A stretch of DNA of 64,000 nucleotides from Halovenus carboxidivorans (GTDB lineage: Archaea; Halobacteriota; Halobacteria; Halobacteriales; Haloarculaceae), in the NCBI RefSeq assembly GCF_009831575.1, contig NZ_WUUT01000002.1, forward strand, positions 124,001-188,000. Direction: 5' to 3'. The position numbers were made by a program, and so were the translations under genes. Every line of letters starts with the position of its first letter. Within the stretch, counting starts at the first letter, position 1. The notes under the pieces are model-generated. The model did no database searches, was not told where the DNA came from, and saw only the letters and a program-made list of their open reading frames with translations. Positions 8,617-18,300 of the stretch are shown piece after piece.

Positions 8617-8629
8617 CGGGAACGAACCG

Positions 8630-8660
8630 CCGTCTCACCGACGGTTCTCGACGCTTTTTT
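8630..8660 (+). terminator. Hairpin plus T-run after lctP
   Basis: CCGTC and GACGG pair around a 5-base loop, followed about 10 bases later by six T residues (8655-8660). Archaeal transcription commonly ends at T-runs. Confidence 0.5.
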
Positions 8661-8758
8661 GACGAGAATCGAAGCAACACAGAAGTGTGTACACGAGTAA
8701 AGCCAGCAAATGTCATGGGGAACGTACCTGTCGACGATGAGCGCGGAGGAGAGACGGT

Positions 8759-11700
8759 ATGAGTGACGCGAGAGATCCGGGGACCGACCCGGCCGCGGAT
8801 CCCCGAAGCGAGTACGAGTACACGAGTGACGAGGTCGAACGACCGGGGCTACTCGCAGACCTGCGGCGCCGCGTCGACGGCGAGGTCCGGTTCGACACGT
8901 ATACACGGAATCTCTACGCGACCGACGCCAGCGCGTACCAGCAACTTCCCGTCGGCGTCGTCGCGCCTGTTTCGACCGCGGACGTACAGGCCGTGATGGA
9001 GTACTGCGCCGCGGAGGGCATCCCCGTCTTGCCCCGCGGCGGCGGCACCAGTCTCGCCGGGCAGGCGGTCAACGAAGCGGTCGTGCTGGATTTCAAGAAA
9101 CGCATGCACGCCGTCGTCGACGTGGACCCCGACGCGGGCCTCGCCCGCGCCCAGCCCGGAATCACCCTCGCTCAACTCAACCAGACCCTCGAACCCCACG
9201 GGCTGAAGTACGCACCCGATCCGGCGTGGGGCGACAAGAGCGTCCTCGGCGGCTGTATCGGGAACAACTCGACCGGGGCACACTCGCTGAAATACCAGAA
9301 GGCCGACGGCTACCTCGAAGAGGTCGAGGTGGTCCTCGCGGACGGAACGGTGACGAGGTTCGGCTGGATGGATGTCGAGGAACTGCACGACCGGGCCGCA
9401 GACGTCACGGACGACGATCCCATCGAGGAACAGATCTACGCCGAGGTGTCGAGCATCCTCCGCGAAGAGAGCGAGGAGATCGAACGGCAGTATCCCGACC
9501 TCACCCGGAACGTCTCGGGATACAACCTGGACAAGTTGGTCGAGGATGCCCGCGAGCGCGGTGAGGTCAACGTCGGCCGCCTCATGGCCGGCAGTGAGGG
9601 CACCCTCGGGATCGTCACCGAGGCGGAAGTCTCGCTGGAGCCGATTCCGGCCGAGAAGTCGGTGGTGTTGCTCACCTACGACGACGTGCTCGACGCGATG
9701 CGGGACGTGGCACCGATCCTGGAGCACGATCCGGCGGCCGTGGAGGTGATGGACGACGTACTGCTCGATCTCGCGAGGGAGACGGCGGAGTTCTCCGAGC
9801 TGGTCGAGACGCTTCCCGAGGGGACCGACTCGACCCTTCTGGTCGAGTTCTACGCGGACTCTCCGGAAGCGGGCCAGCAGAAAGTCGCCGACCTCCTGGC
9901 TGATCGGCTGCCGAGTGCCACTCCCGAGAGCGGCCTCGCACCGACCGAAGGGGCGGCCGAGCGGAGCGGTGCAGACGTTCACGCGGTCGATGCGCTGGAG
10001 GCTTACGACGAAACCCGCCAGGAGAAGTTCTGGAAGATGCGCAAAGCGGGGCTCCCGATCCTGCTCTCCCGGACCGGCGACGACAAGCACTGGCCGTTCG
10101 TGGAGGACACCGCAGTGCCGGCGGAGAACCTCCCGGAGTACGTCGCGGACATCCAGGAGCTATTCGACGAACACGACACCTTCGCCTCATACTACGCCCA
10201 CGCCGGGCCGGGCGTGTTGCACATCCGGCCGCTGCTCAACCTCAAGGACGAGGACGGCGTCGAGACGATGCTTTCGATCTCGGAGTCGATCACCGACCTG
10301 GTGATCGAGTACGGCGGCTCGGTCTCGGGCGAACACGGGGACGGTCGGGCCCGCACCCGCTGGAACCGGAAACTCTACGGCGACCGGCTCTGGGAGCGGT
10401 TCCAGCGACTCAAGGACACGTTCGACCCCCAGGGGCTGTTGAACCCCGGGAACGTCTGCGGCGACCACGACCCCGCCGACCACCTCCGGTACGACGCCGA
10501 CTACGAGTTCGACGCGGGCTTCGAGCCGGATCTACACTGGGACAACGAGAACGGCTTTCAGGGGATGGTCGAACTCTGTCACGGCTGTGGCGGCTGTACG
10601 GGTCATCAGGAGACGACGGGCGACATCATGTGCCCGACCTACCGCGCGACCGAACAGGAGGAGATCACCTCCACTCGCGGCCGAGCGAACATGCTCCGCC
10701 GGGCGATGAGCGGCGAGTTGCCCGAGGATCCGACCTCCGAGGAGTTCATGACCGAGGTGCTGGATCTCTGTATCGGTTGCAAAGGATGCAAGCGCAACTG
10801 CCCGAGCGGCGTCGACCTCGCCAAACTCAAAACCGAGGTGGCCCACGAGCAGCACGACCGCGAGGGGATTCCGCTGCGGGATCGGCTGTTCGCCAACGTC
10901 GAGACGCTGTACAGTCTCGGGAGCACGTTTGCCCCCCTGTCGAACTGGGCGACGAGTCTCCCGGGGTCGGATCTCCTGATGGAGAAGGCGCTCGGAATCG
11001 CCCGCGAGCGGGACCTCCCGGAGTTCAAGCGCCGGAGCTTCCAGTCGTGGGCCGCGGACCGCAGCCCGCAGGTTCCGGCCGACCTCGCCGACCGGAAGGT
11101 GCTGGTGCTCGCGGACCCGTACACCAACTACACTCAGCCGGAGGTCGGGAAAGCCGCCGTCCACGCCCTCGAAGCCGCCGGCGTCCACGTCGAGGTGTCG
11201 ACGACGGTGACCGACAGCGGTCGGCCCGCACACTCGAAAGGGATGATCGACCACGCCCGGGAGACCGCCCGCGAGAACGTCGCTGCCCTCGCTCCGCGAA
11301 TCGAAGACGGCTGGGACGTCGTCAGCGTCGAACCCTCGGACGCGACGATGTACCGCTCGGATTACCTGGATCTGCTCTCCGGGCCGGCTGTCGAGACCGT
11401 CGCCGCGAACACCTACGACGTGATGGAGTATCTCGACCGGTTCGATCTGGTAGACGGCGTCGAGACCGACTCGGCGGAACGGCTCGCGTACCACGGCCAC
11501 TGCCACCAGACTGCGATCAAACGGGACCACCACGCCGTCTCCGTGCTCGAAACTGCCGGCTACGATGTCGAGGAAGTCGATTCGACCTGTTGCGGGATGG
11601 CCGGTAGTTTCGGTTACGAGGCCGAACACTACTCGATGAGCATGGCCGTCGGGGAGATGCTGTTCGAGCAGTTGCGCGACGTCGAAGCCGACGCCGTCGT

Positions 11701-11809
11701 CGCGCCGGGGACCTCCTGTCGCTCGCAGTTACTCGCCGAGGAGGGCCGGGACGGGAAACCGCCGCACCCGATCCAGAAGGTCGCCGCGGCCCTGCCCGGC
11801 GGGAACTGA
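8759..11809 (+). CDS. dld: FAD/Fe-S D-lactate dehydrogenase-type oxidoreductase (GlcD-GlpC fusion)
   Basis: 1016 residues in three parts. An N-terminal FAD-binding type-4 domain (about 50-280; PRGGGTSLAGQA is the pyrophosphate loop) is followed by a FAD-oxidase C-terminal domain that ends in SGEHGDGRAR and FDPQGLLNPGN. Then comes a ferredoxin-like region with CHGCGGC and CIGCKGCKRNC for two iron-sulfur clusters. Last are the CCG repeats, seen as GHCHQ and STCCGMAGSFG. This architecture fits a membrane-associated D-lactate or glycolate dehydrogenase that passes electrons to the quinone pool. It sits directly after the lactate permease. D-lactate is preferred as substrate; D-2-hydroxyglutarate or glycolate are alternatives. 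Confidence 0.93.
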   Translation: MSDARDPGTDPAADPRSEYEYTSDEVERPGLLADLRRRVDGEVRFDTYTRNLYATDASAYQQLPVGVVAPVSTADVQAVMEYCAAEGIPVLPRGGGTSLAGQAVNEAVVLDFKKRMHAVVDVDPDAGLARAQPGITLAQLNQTLEPHGLKYAPDPAWGDKSVLGGCIGNNSTGAHSLKYQKADGYLEEVEVVLADGTVTRFGWMDVEELHDRAADVTDDDPIEEQIYAEVSSILREESEEIERQYPDLTRNVSGYNLDKLVEDARERGEVNVGRLMAGSEGTLGIVTEAEVSLEPIPAEKSVVLLTYDDVLDAMRDVAPILEHDPAAVEVMDDVLLDLARETAEFSELVETLPEGTDSTLLVEFYADSPEAGQQKVADLLADRLPSATPESGLAPTEGAAERSGADVHAVDALEAYDETRQEKFWKMRKAGLPILLSRTGDDKHWPFVEDTAVPAENLPEYVADIQELFDEHDTFASYYAHAGPGVLHIRPLLNLKDEDGVETMLSISESITDLVIEYGGSVSGEHGDGRARTRWNRKLYGDRLWERFQRLKDTFDPQGLLNPGNVCGDHDPADHLRYDADYEFDAGFEPDLHWDNENGFQGMVELCHGCGGCTGHQETTGDIMCPTYRATEQEEITSTRGRANMLRRAMSGELPEDPTSEEFMTEVLDLCIGCKGCKRNCPSGVDLAKLKTEVAHEQHDREGIPLRDRLFANVETLYSLGSTFAPLSNWATSLPGSDLLMEKALGIARERDLPEFKRRSFQSWAADRSPQVPADLADRKVLVLADPYTNYTQPEVGKAAVHALEAAGVHVEVSTTVTDSGRPAHSKGMIDHARETARENVAALAPRIEDGWDVVSVEPSDATMYRSDYLDLLSGPAVETVAANTYDVMEYLDRFDLVDGVETDSAERLAYHGHCHQTAIKRDHHAVSVLETAGYDVEEVDSTCCGMAGSFGYEAEHYSMSMAVGEMLFEQLRDVEADAVVAPGTSCRSQLLAEEGRDGKPPHPIQKVAAALPGGN

Positions 11810-11827
11810 GCCGGACCGGACGGGCCA

Positions 11828-11833
11828 TTTTTT
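11828..11833 (+). terminator. T6 run between dld and nadE (terminator and/or TATA box)
   Basis: Six T residues lie 19 bases after the dld stop. The same stretch continues as TTTTTTATCGG, 24-29 bases before the nadE ATG, where a TATA box would be expected. It may serve both purposes. Confidence 0.4.
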
Positions 11834-11856
11834 ATCGGTCCTCCCGAAGATCCAGT

Positions 11857-12702
11857 ATGACCGAGACAGCCAGCGCCGACGCCCCGCTCGATTTGCGCCT
11901 CTCGGAGGCCGAACTCGAACAGCACCGCGGCCACATCACCTCGTTCATCACCGACCAGTACGAGGCCGCCGGTGCCGACGTGGCCGTCATCGCGCTCTCC
12001 GGGGGTATCGACAGTACACTCACGTCACATCTCGCCGTCGAGGCGCTCGGGACCGCGAACGTCTACGGACTCGTCCTCCCGAGTACGGTCAACCGCGAGC
12101 AGAACATGAGCGACGCCGAACGCGTGGCGAGCGAACTGCTTGATATCGAGTACGACGTGATCGAGATTCAGCCGCTCGTCGAGGCCGTCCTCGAAGCGAA
12201 CCCGAACGTCTCGATCGACGCGGGCGAGGACGACCAGACCCGGGTCGCCGTCGGGAATCTCCGGGCTCGGCTGCGCGCAGTCACGTCGTATTTCGAGGCC
12301 AACCGACGCAACGGGATCGTACTCGGGACGGGCAACAGAAGCGAGGCCGCCGTCGGCTACTTCACCAAGTACGGTGACGGAGCCGTCGACTGCCATCCGA
12401 TTGCGAACCTCTACAAGGGGCAGGTCCGCCAGCTCGCCCGTCACGTCGGCGTCCCCGAGGATCTGGCGGCAAAGACGGCCAGCGCCGAACTCTGGGCGGA
12501 TCAGACCGACGAGGACGAACTCGGACTCGATTACGAGACGCTGGATTCGATTCTCGCCTTGCACGTCGACGGACCGCTCTCCGCGACGGCCACCGCGCGG
12601 GAAATCGGCGTCGATACGGCGCTGGTCGAGGACGTGCGTGCGCTGTACGAGACCAGCGCTCACAAGCGGCAGGCACCGCCCGGGCCGGAACCGCTGTACT
12701 GA
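11857..12702 (+). CDS. nadE: NAD+ synthetase
   Basis: 281 residues, close to the size of single-domain ammonia-dependent NAD synthetases. The PP-loop motif SGGIDS is at residues 48-53. LGTGNRSE, the YFTKYGDGAVD segment and P-I-A-NLYKGQVR are the other conserved blocks that bind ATP and nicotinate adenine dinucleotide. It makes the last step of NAD synthesis in the cytoplasm using free ammonia, since no glutaminase domain is present. It is the only gene between dld and the convergent aEF-1beta gene. The T-rich element before it probably supplies its own promoter and leaves a leader of only a few bases. Confidence 0.95.
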   Translation: MTETASADAPLDLRLSEAELEQHRGHITSFITDQYEAAGADVAVIALSGGIDSTLTSHLAVEALGTANVYGLVLPSTVNREQNMSDAERVASELLDIEYDVIEIQPLVEAVLEANPNVSIDAGEDDQTRVAVGNLRARLRAVTSYFEANRRNGIVLGTGNRSEAAVGYFTKYGDGAVDCHPIANLYKGQVRQLARHVGVPEDLAAKTASAELWADQTDEDELGLDYETLDSILALHVDGPLSATATAREIGVDTALVEDVRALYETSAHKRQAPPGPEPLY

Positions 12703-12720
12703 GCCGTCGCTACCGGAGCG

Positions 12721-12725
12721 AAAAA
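12721..12725 (-). terminator. T5 run after the aEF-1beta gene
   Basis: On the minus strand five T residues follow the aEF-1beta stop by about 20 bases, in a GC-rich setting and in the 42-base gap between convergent genes. Confidence 0.35.
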
Positions 12726-12744
12726 CCCGCAGAAACCGTCTCGT

Positions 12745-13011
12745 TCAGAGGCGACCCACGTCTTCGACGGAGACGCTCTCGACGCCCTCGACGCCCTGGA
12801 AGGCCTCTTCGACGGCCTCGGTTCCGCCGGCTTCGTCCGGGACGATGACCGTCGGGATGAGCGCGGTCAGACCGAAGGCGACCTCGTCGCGGTCGAAGCC
12901 GTTGATCTTCGCGCCTTCGGGGAGGTTCTGTTCGAGTCGTTCCTGCAACTGATCCAGATCGATCTCCGGATCCTGCGGCATGACCTTGATTGCGGCTGCT
13001 ACTTTTCCCAT
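12745..13011 (-). CDS. ef1B: Archaeal translation elongation factor 1-beta
   Basis: 88 residues, the normal archaeal length. It starts [19 protein letters not shown] and continues with the conserved [17 protein letters not shown] and a C-terminal [14 protein letters not shown], which define the aEF-1beta fold. It acts as the nucleotide exchange factor for EF-1alpha. The upstream open frame extends further but contains the end of the zinc-ribbon gene, and the ATG at 13011 follows that gene's stop by two bases. The two genes therefore form one translationally coupled unit with the zinc-ribbon gene first. Confidence 0.95.
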   Translation of the reverse strand: MGKVAAAIKVMPQDPEIDLDQLQERLEQNLPEGAKINGFDRDEVAFGLTALIPTVIVPDEAGGTEAVEEAFQGVEGVESVSVEDVGRL

Positions 13012-13013
13012 GG

Positions 13014-13187
13014 TTATGGTCCTGTAAACCCACAGTCGGGGCACTGATAGAGGTTACTCTGTTTGCGACACGTTGCACAGCGGTGGATCTCGTGGCCGCA
13101 CTCCGGGCATGCGAACGAGGCCGCATTGGTCCCGGCAATGCGGATGCCACAGGAGATGCACTTCTGCTCCTGATCTGTCTGGCTCAT
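13014..13187 (-). CDS. Small two-zinc-ribbon protein (DUF1610-like) upstream of aEF-1beta
   Basis: 57 residues beginning [10 protein letters not shown]. Four Cys pairs are visible: CISCG, CPECG, CATC and CPDCG, enough for two zinc sites, with little other sequence. It belongs to the class of tiny haloarchaeal zinc-finger proteins found next to the aEF-1beta gene. The start at 13187 is the only Met before the first Cys pair. Two bases separate its stop from the aEF-1beta ATG, so co-expression is nearly certain. The molecular role is unknown; nucleic-acid or ribosome binding is a reasonable guess from the ribbon folds and the translation-factor neighbour. Confidence 0.88.
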   Translation of the reverse strand: MSQTDQEQKCISCGIRIAGTNAASFACPECGHEIHRCATCRKQSNLYQCPDCGFTGP

Positions 13188-13245
13188 GTACCTCTTTACC
13201 GTAGCCCCGGTTTTAACCCTTGCCAAGTCACTCGCAGAGGTACGG

Positions 13246-14151
13246 TCACCGCCGCGGCGACTCCTCGGAGTCGCCCCCGTCGCCGGGCCGTACCCCGACG
13301 GCCGGTTCGACCGGTTCGCCGCGTTCCCAGCGGTAGAACCCCTCACCGACGTTCGCGCCCGTCTTGCCCGCTTCGACGAGGGATTCGAGAATCTCCGGCG
13401 GCTCGAAACGCGGTCCGAGCGCCTCCGCGAGTTCCGCAAGTTCCTCTAACCGTCGGTCGAGGCCGGCGCGGTCGGCCTGAACGAGCGGCCCGTCCGAGTG
13501 GTCGTACCCCTCCTCCAGAATCGTGTCCACACTTTCGACGTCGGTGATCCCGTCGTCGATGGCCCGCATCGCCTCCACTTCGGCGGCGAGTCGTAGCCGC
13601 CGGGAGGCCATCCCGGGCGTGTCTCGGATCCGAACCGGGGTCGCCCCGAGTTCCGCGATGAACGACTCCGCCCGTTCGGTCGGCTCCGCCCCGGTCTGCT
13701 CGGGAACGAGCAGTTCGACGACCTCTGCGCCGGGCGCGTCGACGAAGTGCATCCCGAAGGCACGGTCGGGCTGTCGCAACCCCGCCGCCGCGGCCGTCAC
13801 CGGGACCGCCGGCTGGCTGGTCACGATCAGCGTGTCTCGGTCGACCGCGGACTCGACATCCGCGAACAGTTCCTGCAGTTGTTCGGTGTCGGCGGTCGCT
13901 GTCTCGATCACGATATCCGCGTCGGAGACCGCACCGCCGAGGTCCGTCGTTGCCTGTAGTTCGGAGAGCGCCTCCGCTCTGCGGTCCTCGCTCAGCTCTC
14001 CGGCATCGACGGCGTCGATGAGCAGTCCCTCGATATCGTCGACCCTGTCCGTCGCGTCGTCTGCCTGAAGGCTCACCGCGTGTCCGGCGCGCGCACACCG
14101 GGCCGCGATGTCCCGCCCCGCCCTTCCGGATCCGAGCACTGCAACGTTCAT
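13246..14151 (-). CDS. 3-hydroxyacyl-CoA dehydrogenase family protein
   Basis: 301 residues. The N-terminal Rossmann fold shows [16 protein letters not shown] (GxGxxG), then VIETATAD and FGMHFVDAP, equivalent to the usual FGMHFFNP of the family, followed by the C-terminal helical domain with [20 protein letters not shown]. These enzymes oxidise L-3-hydroxyacyl-CoA with NAD+. Several catalytic-context residues are less standard than in classic members: the usual N-P after the His is D-A-P, and the usual S-N is S-Q-P. A divergent substrate is therefore possible. It is monocistronic on the minus strand and divergent from a membrane-protein gene across a 202-base gap. The acidic, Arg-rich tail is not conserved-looking. 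Confidence 0.85.
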   Translation of the reverse strand: MNVAVLGSGRAGRDIAARCARAGHAVSLQADDATDRVDDIEGLLIDAVDAGELSEDRRAEALSELQATTDLGGAVSDADIVIETATADTEQLQELFADVESAVDRDTLIVTSQPAVPVTAAAAGLRQPDRAFGMHFVDAPGAEVVELLVPEQTGAEPTERAESFIAELGATPVRIRDTPGMASRRLRLAAEVEAMRAIDDGITDVESVDTILEEGYDHSDGPLVQADRAGLDRRLEELAELAEALGPRFEPPEILESLVEAGKTGANVGEGFYRWERGEPVEPAVGVRPGDGGDSEESPRR

Positions 14152-14353
14152 ACTCGCTCAGATCTGCCCGAGCACTGTAAGCCTTCGTGGCCGTTTCTGA
14201 TTGCTGATAGTTTCGGCGGCCGCGCAGAGATTCCCTCGCTCTGATAGGTCCGCCCAAACATAAAAGCGGCTCCGCGGAGAAGCATCCGGTATCGCACGGA
14301 CGGCGCGGGCTCCCGTCGGAGATGCGAGCGTCGGACACCCACACGGAGGTTAG

Positions 14354-15106
14354 ATGAGAATGACTGATGCTGGATCGATCGCGTTGTCGGTGGAGTTCGG
14401 GGTCCATCTCGTCGAAGGCGACCCGACGCTGACCTTCATCACGTTTCTCGGCGTCTCGTTGCTCGCCGCCCTCGGCCTGCGGTTTTCGTACTACGCCAAC
14501 CAGAACCGGCGACAGAGCCAGATCGAGTCACAGCGGGAGATCTGGCGGTATCTCCAGTTTATCGGAGCTCTCGGTGCGGTCTACGCCTCGGCCTGGCTTC
14601 TCGAAATCGTGAGTTCGATCCGGATCGGGCCGAAAAACGGGATCTGGCTGGCGATGATCCTCTTTCTCGTCCTCTCGTTGCGCCAGATCTCCGTGACCGC
14701 CGCCGGGGACGTCGGCGCGAACGCGACACAGATCGACCAGGCCGTGCGGCTCGGATTTATCGGCGGCATCGCCCTCTACGTCGTGCTGACGGTGGTGTTC
14801 GGCGAGTCCGGGCTCTCGGCTGTTATCCAGGGGCTCACCGGCGTCGGCTTTCTCGCGTACGGCGTCTTTTTCTTCCGACGGCAGATTTCGAGCACGCGAC
14901 TCCAGGGGACGATGCTCGACTCGCTGGTCCGGCATCTGCTCCCGGTGCTCACGTTCGGTGCGCTGGTCAGCGTCGCCGCGCTCGCGATTCCGCTGGGAAC
15001 CAACCGGACGATCGTCCTGCACGTCCAACTGGTCTTTCTGATTATGACCGCGACGGCACTGATGACGGCGACGATCAAACTTCGGCAGAATCTCGCGGGG
15101 CTGTGA
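14354..15106 (+). CDS. Uncharacterised multi-pass membrane protein
   Basis: About 250 residues with roughly seven hydrophobic segments (near 24-45, 67-88, 98-115, 136-152, 157-175, 197-215 and 222-240). The loops between them are basic or acidic as in haloarchaeal inner-membrane proteins. I do not recognise the family. The start could be ATG 14354 or ATG 14360. Upstream lies a 202-base divergent region shared with the hydroxyacyl-CoA dehydrogenase gene. No soluble domain, metal ligand cluster or transporter motif is visible, so no function is proposed. Confidence 0.75.
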   Translation: MRMTDAGSIALSVEFGVHLVEGDPTLTFITFLGVSLLAALGLRFSYYANQNRRQSQIESQREIWRYLQFIGALGAVYASAWLLEIVSSIRIGPKNGIWLAMILFLVLSLRQISVTAAGDVGANATQIDQAVRLGFIGGIALYVVLTVVFGESGLSAVIQGLTGVGFLAYGVFFFRRQISSTRLQGTMLDSLVRHLLPVLTFGALVSVAALAIPLGTNRTIVLHVQLVFLIMTATALMTATIKLRQNLAGL

Positions 15107-15251
15107 GTCCCCTCGACAACACTGTGGAGGGTGACTCTTCACCCCGTACTGCCATATCACCCGACGGGACCCAAATCCCTAGCCATTCTGATAAACAGTC
15201 TCCGCGAGAACGTCTGAAACGGCCGACAGCCGGCGGCACGGAGATATATTA

Positions 15252-15295
15252 GTGGCATAATACCACCTTATTTCGGTATAAGATAGGAGAGGGAT
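15252..15295 (+). promoter_or_regulatory. Putative gltB promoter with imperfect palindrome
   Basis: GTGG-CATAATA-CCAC at 15252-15266 is an imperfect palindrome, followed about 20 bases on by a TATA-like GGTATAAGATA (15285-15295). This would place transcription near 15315-15320, just before or at the first candidate start codons. A regulator-binding role for the palindrome is inference. Confidence 0.4.
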
Positions 15296-15340
15296 TTCAG
15301 GAATAGCCTGATATGGCTGCGGCCCATGTATACTGGTGAT

Positions 15341-18300
15341 ATGACAGACCGACGCATGGAGACTGGTCAGGACGGTCTCGCAGATCCCACGGACGCTCGG
15401 TCTAACTGTGGGGTCGGCGTCGTGATGGACCTCGACGGCGGGAGCAGCCACGAGGTCGTACGCGACGGACTCGAACTTGTAGAGTGTATGGAGCACCGCG
15501 GCACGACCGGTGCAGAGAAGGAGACCGGAGACGGTGCGGGTATTCTTCTGCAGATCCCCCACGAGTTCTTCGCTGGTGAACTCGACGTCGATCTCCCGGA
15601 CCCCGGCGAGTACGCCGTCGGGTCGCTCTTTCTCCCACAGGACGACGACGCCCGTGCGGACCTGAAATCTCGTATCGAGGATCTCTTCGACGAGGAAGGG
15701 CTCGACGTGCTCGCCTGGCGTTCAGTTCCGACGAACAACGACGGTCTCGGCCAGACGGCTCTGGACTCCGAGCCGGAGATCGAACAGGTCTTCGTCACGT
15801 CCCGGGAGGGGCTGAGCGGCGACGAGTTCAGCCGCCAGCTCTACGTCGGTCGAAGCGTCGTCGAAAACACGATCGAAGAGGAACAGCCCGAGGGCAGCGA
15901 GCGCTTCTACATCGTTTCCCTCGATCACAAGACGGTCGTCTACAAGGGACTGCTGAAAGCCGAACAGGTCGAGGACTACTATCCGGATCTGTCCGACGAG
16001 CGGATGCACTCGACCTTCGCGATGGTGCACGCTCGCTTCTCGACGAACACCCTCGGTGCGTGGCATCTCGCACACCCCTATCGGAACATCATCCACAACG
16101 GGGAGTTCAACACCATCCAGGGGAACATCAACTGGATGCGCGCCCGGGAGACGGACATCGAACACGAGGCCTTCGGCGAGGACATCGAGAAGATCAAGCC
16201 GATCATCGACGATCCGGAGCAGTCAGACACCGCGAGCGTCGACAACGCCCTCGAACTGCTGATGGAGTCCGGGCGCTCGCTTCCGCACGCGCTCCGAACG
16301 CTCATTCCCGAGGCCTGGCGCGGCGAGCAGAACAACGTCTCCGGCAAGCGCCGGGAGTTCTACGACTACCACGCCTCGCTGGTCGAGCCTTGGGACGGTC
16401 CGGCACTGGTCGCCGCCACTGACGGCGAACGCGTCGGCGCGGTGCTCGACCGAAACGGTCTCCGCCCCTGCCGGTACGACGTGCTCGAAGACAACACGCT
16501 CGTGATGTCCTCGGAAGTCGGCGCGCTCGATTACGACGAGAGCGAGATCCGCGAGCGCGGCCGTCTCCAGCCCGGTCAGTGTTTCCTCGCAGACCCCGAG
16601 GAGGGCCGAGTCGTTCCGGACGAGGAGGTCTTCGATGACCTCGTCGACGACAAGTACGGCGAGTGGGTCGACCAAGAGCAGGTCCGGATCGACGACATCT
16701 CCGAGAGCGACGACAACACGCCACAACACAGCGTCGACGAACTGCGCGCACACCAGGCCACCTACGGCTACACCTACGACGAGATCGATCACCTGCTGGA
16801 GCCGATGGCCGAGAAAGGGAAGGATCCGATCGGCTCGATGGGCGACGACACGCCGCTGTCGGTGCTATCGCAGTTCAACCGACCGCTGTTCACCTACTTC
16901 AAACAGCTGTTCGCGCAGGTCTCGAACCCGCCGCTGGATTACATCCGCGAGGAACTGGTCACGAGTCTCGAAACCCGACTGGGCAACCAGCGTAATCTCC
17001 TCGACGAGACGCCCGAACACGCCCGGCAACTCGTGCTCGACTCGCCGATCCTGACCGACCAAGAGATGGCCGACATCAAGGACCTCGGTGAGAACGGGAT
17101 GTCGACGGGAGTCGTCGACATCACCTACGACCCGGACGAACACGACCTCGAATCCGCCGTCGAGCGCGTCCGAGCGGACGCCTCCGAGGCGGCCGAGGAA
17201 CACGATGTCGTCGTCCTCTCTGACCGGACGAACGCCGAAAAGCGCGTCCCGATCCCGTCGCTGCTGGCGGTCGGCGGCGTCCATCACCACCTCGTCCGCA
17301 ACGGCCAGCGCAACCACATCGGGCTGGTGCTCGAATCCGGCGACCCGCGTGCGGTCCATCACTTCGCGACGCTGATCGGCTACGGTGCGGGCGCCGTCAA
17401 TCCGTACCTCGCTTACCAGACCATCACCGACCTCGTCGCCGGACCGGACGGCGCGGACCCGAGCAAGGCCATCGACGCCTACATCAACGCCGTCGAAGAC
17501 GGCCTGCTCAAGACGATGTCGAAGATGGGAATCTCGACCGTCGAGAGCTACCAGGGCGCACAGATCTTCGAGGCGGTCGGCCTCTCCTCGGATCTCATCG
17601 ACGAGTACTTCGAGGGGACGGAGAACCGGACGGAGGGAATCGGTCTCGACGAGATCGAGTCCGACCTGCTCGACCGCCACGAGGTCGCCTGGTCCGACGA
17701 CGCCGACATGGAGCGGGTCGGCGAGTACGAGAACCGGACCGGCGGCATCTACCACCAGTGGAACCCCGAGACGGTGAGCACCATCCAGCAGGCCGTCCGG
17801 CAGGGCGACTACGAGACCTACAAGGAGTTCGCCGAACTCGTCAACGACCAGCAAGAACAGCTCGCGACCCTGCGCGGACTGCTCGAGTTCGACGGCGAGG
17901 ACCGCGAGCCGGTGCCGATCGAGGAGGTCGAATCCGTCGACTCCATCGTCGAACGCTTCGAGACGGCGGCGATGTCGCTTGGGTCGCTGTCGCCGGAGAT
18001 GCACGAGAACAACGCCATCGCGATGAACCGCATCGGCGGCAAGTCCAACACCGGCGAGGGCGGCGAACCGCCCGAACGGTTCGGGACCGAGAAGGAGTCG
18101 CACACGAAGCAGGTCGCGTCGGGACGGTTCGGTGTCACCTCGACGTATCTGACCGCCGCGGACGAACTCCAGATCAAGATGGCACAGGGCTCGAAGCCGG
18201 GCGAGGGCGGCCACCTGCCCGGCAAGAAGGTCAACGAGATGATCGCACACGTCCGGTACTCCACCCCCGGCGTGGGACTCATCTCGCCGCCGCCCCTGCA

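Noticed and set aside
8849-10090. 413-codon minus-strand frame opposite dld
   Set aside because: Shadow of the well-supported FAD/Fe-S dehydrogenase; composition is not haloarchaeal-acidic and it has no conserved motif.
12372-12952. Open frames across the nadE end and the aEF-1beta gene on other strands
   Set aside because: Arg/Ser-rich shadow frames; both genes are confidently identified.
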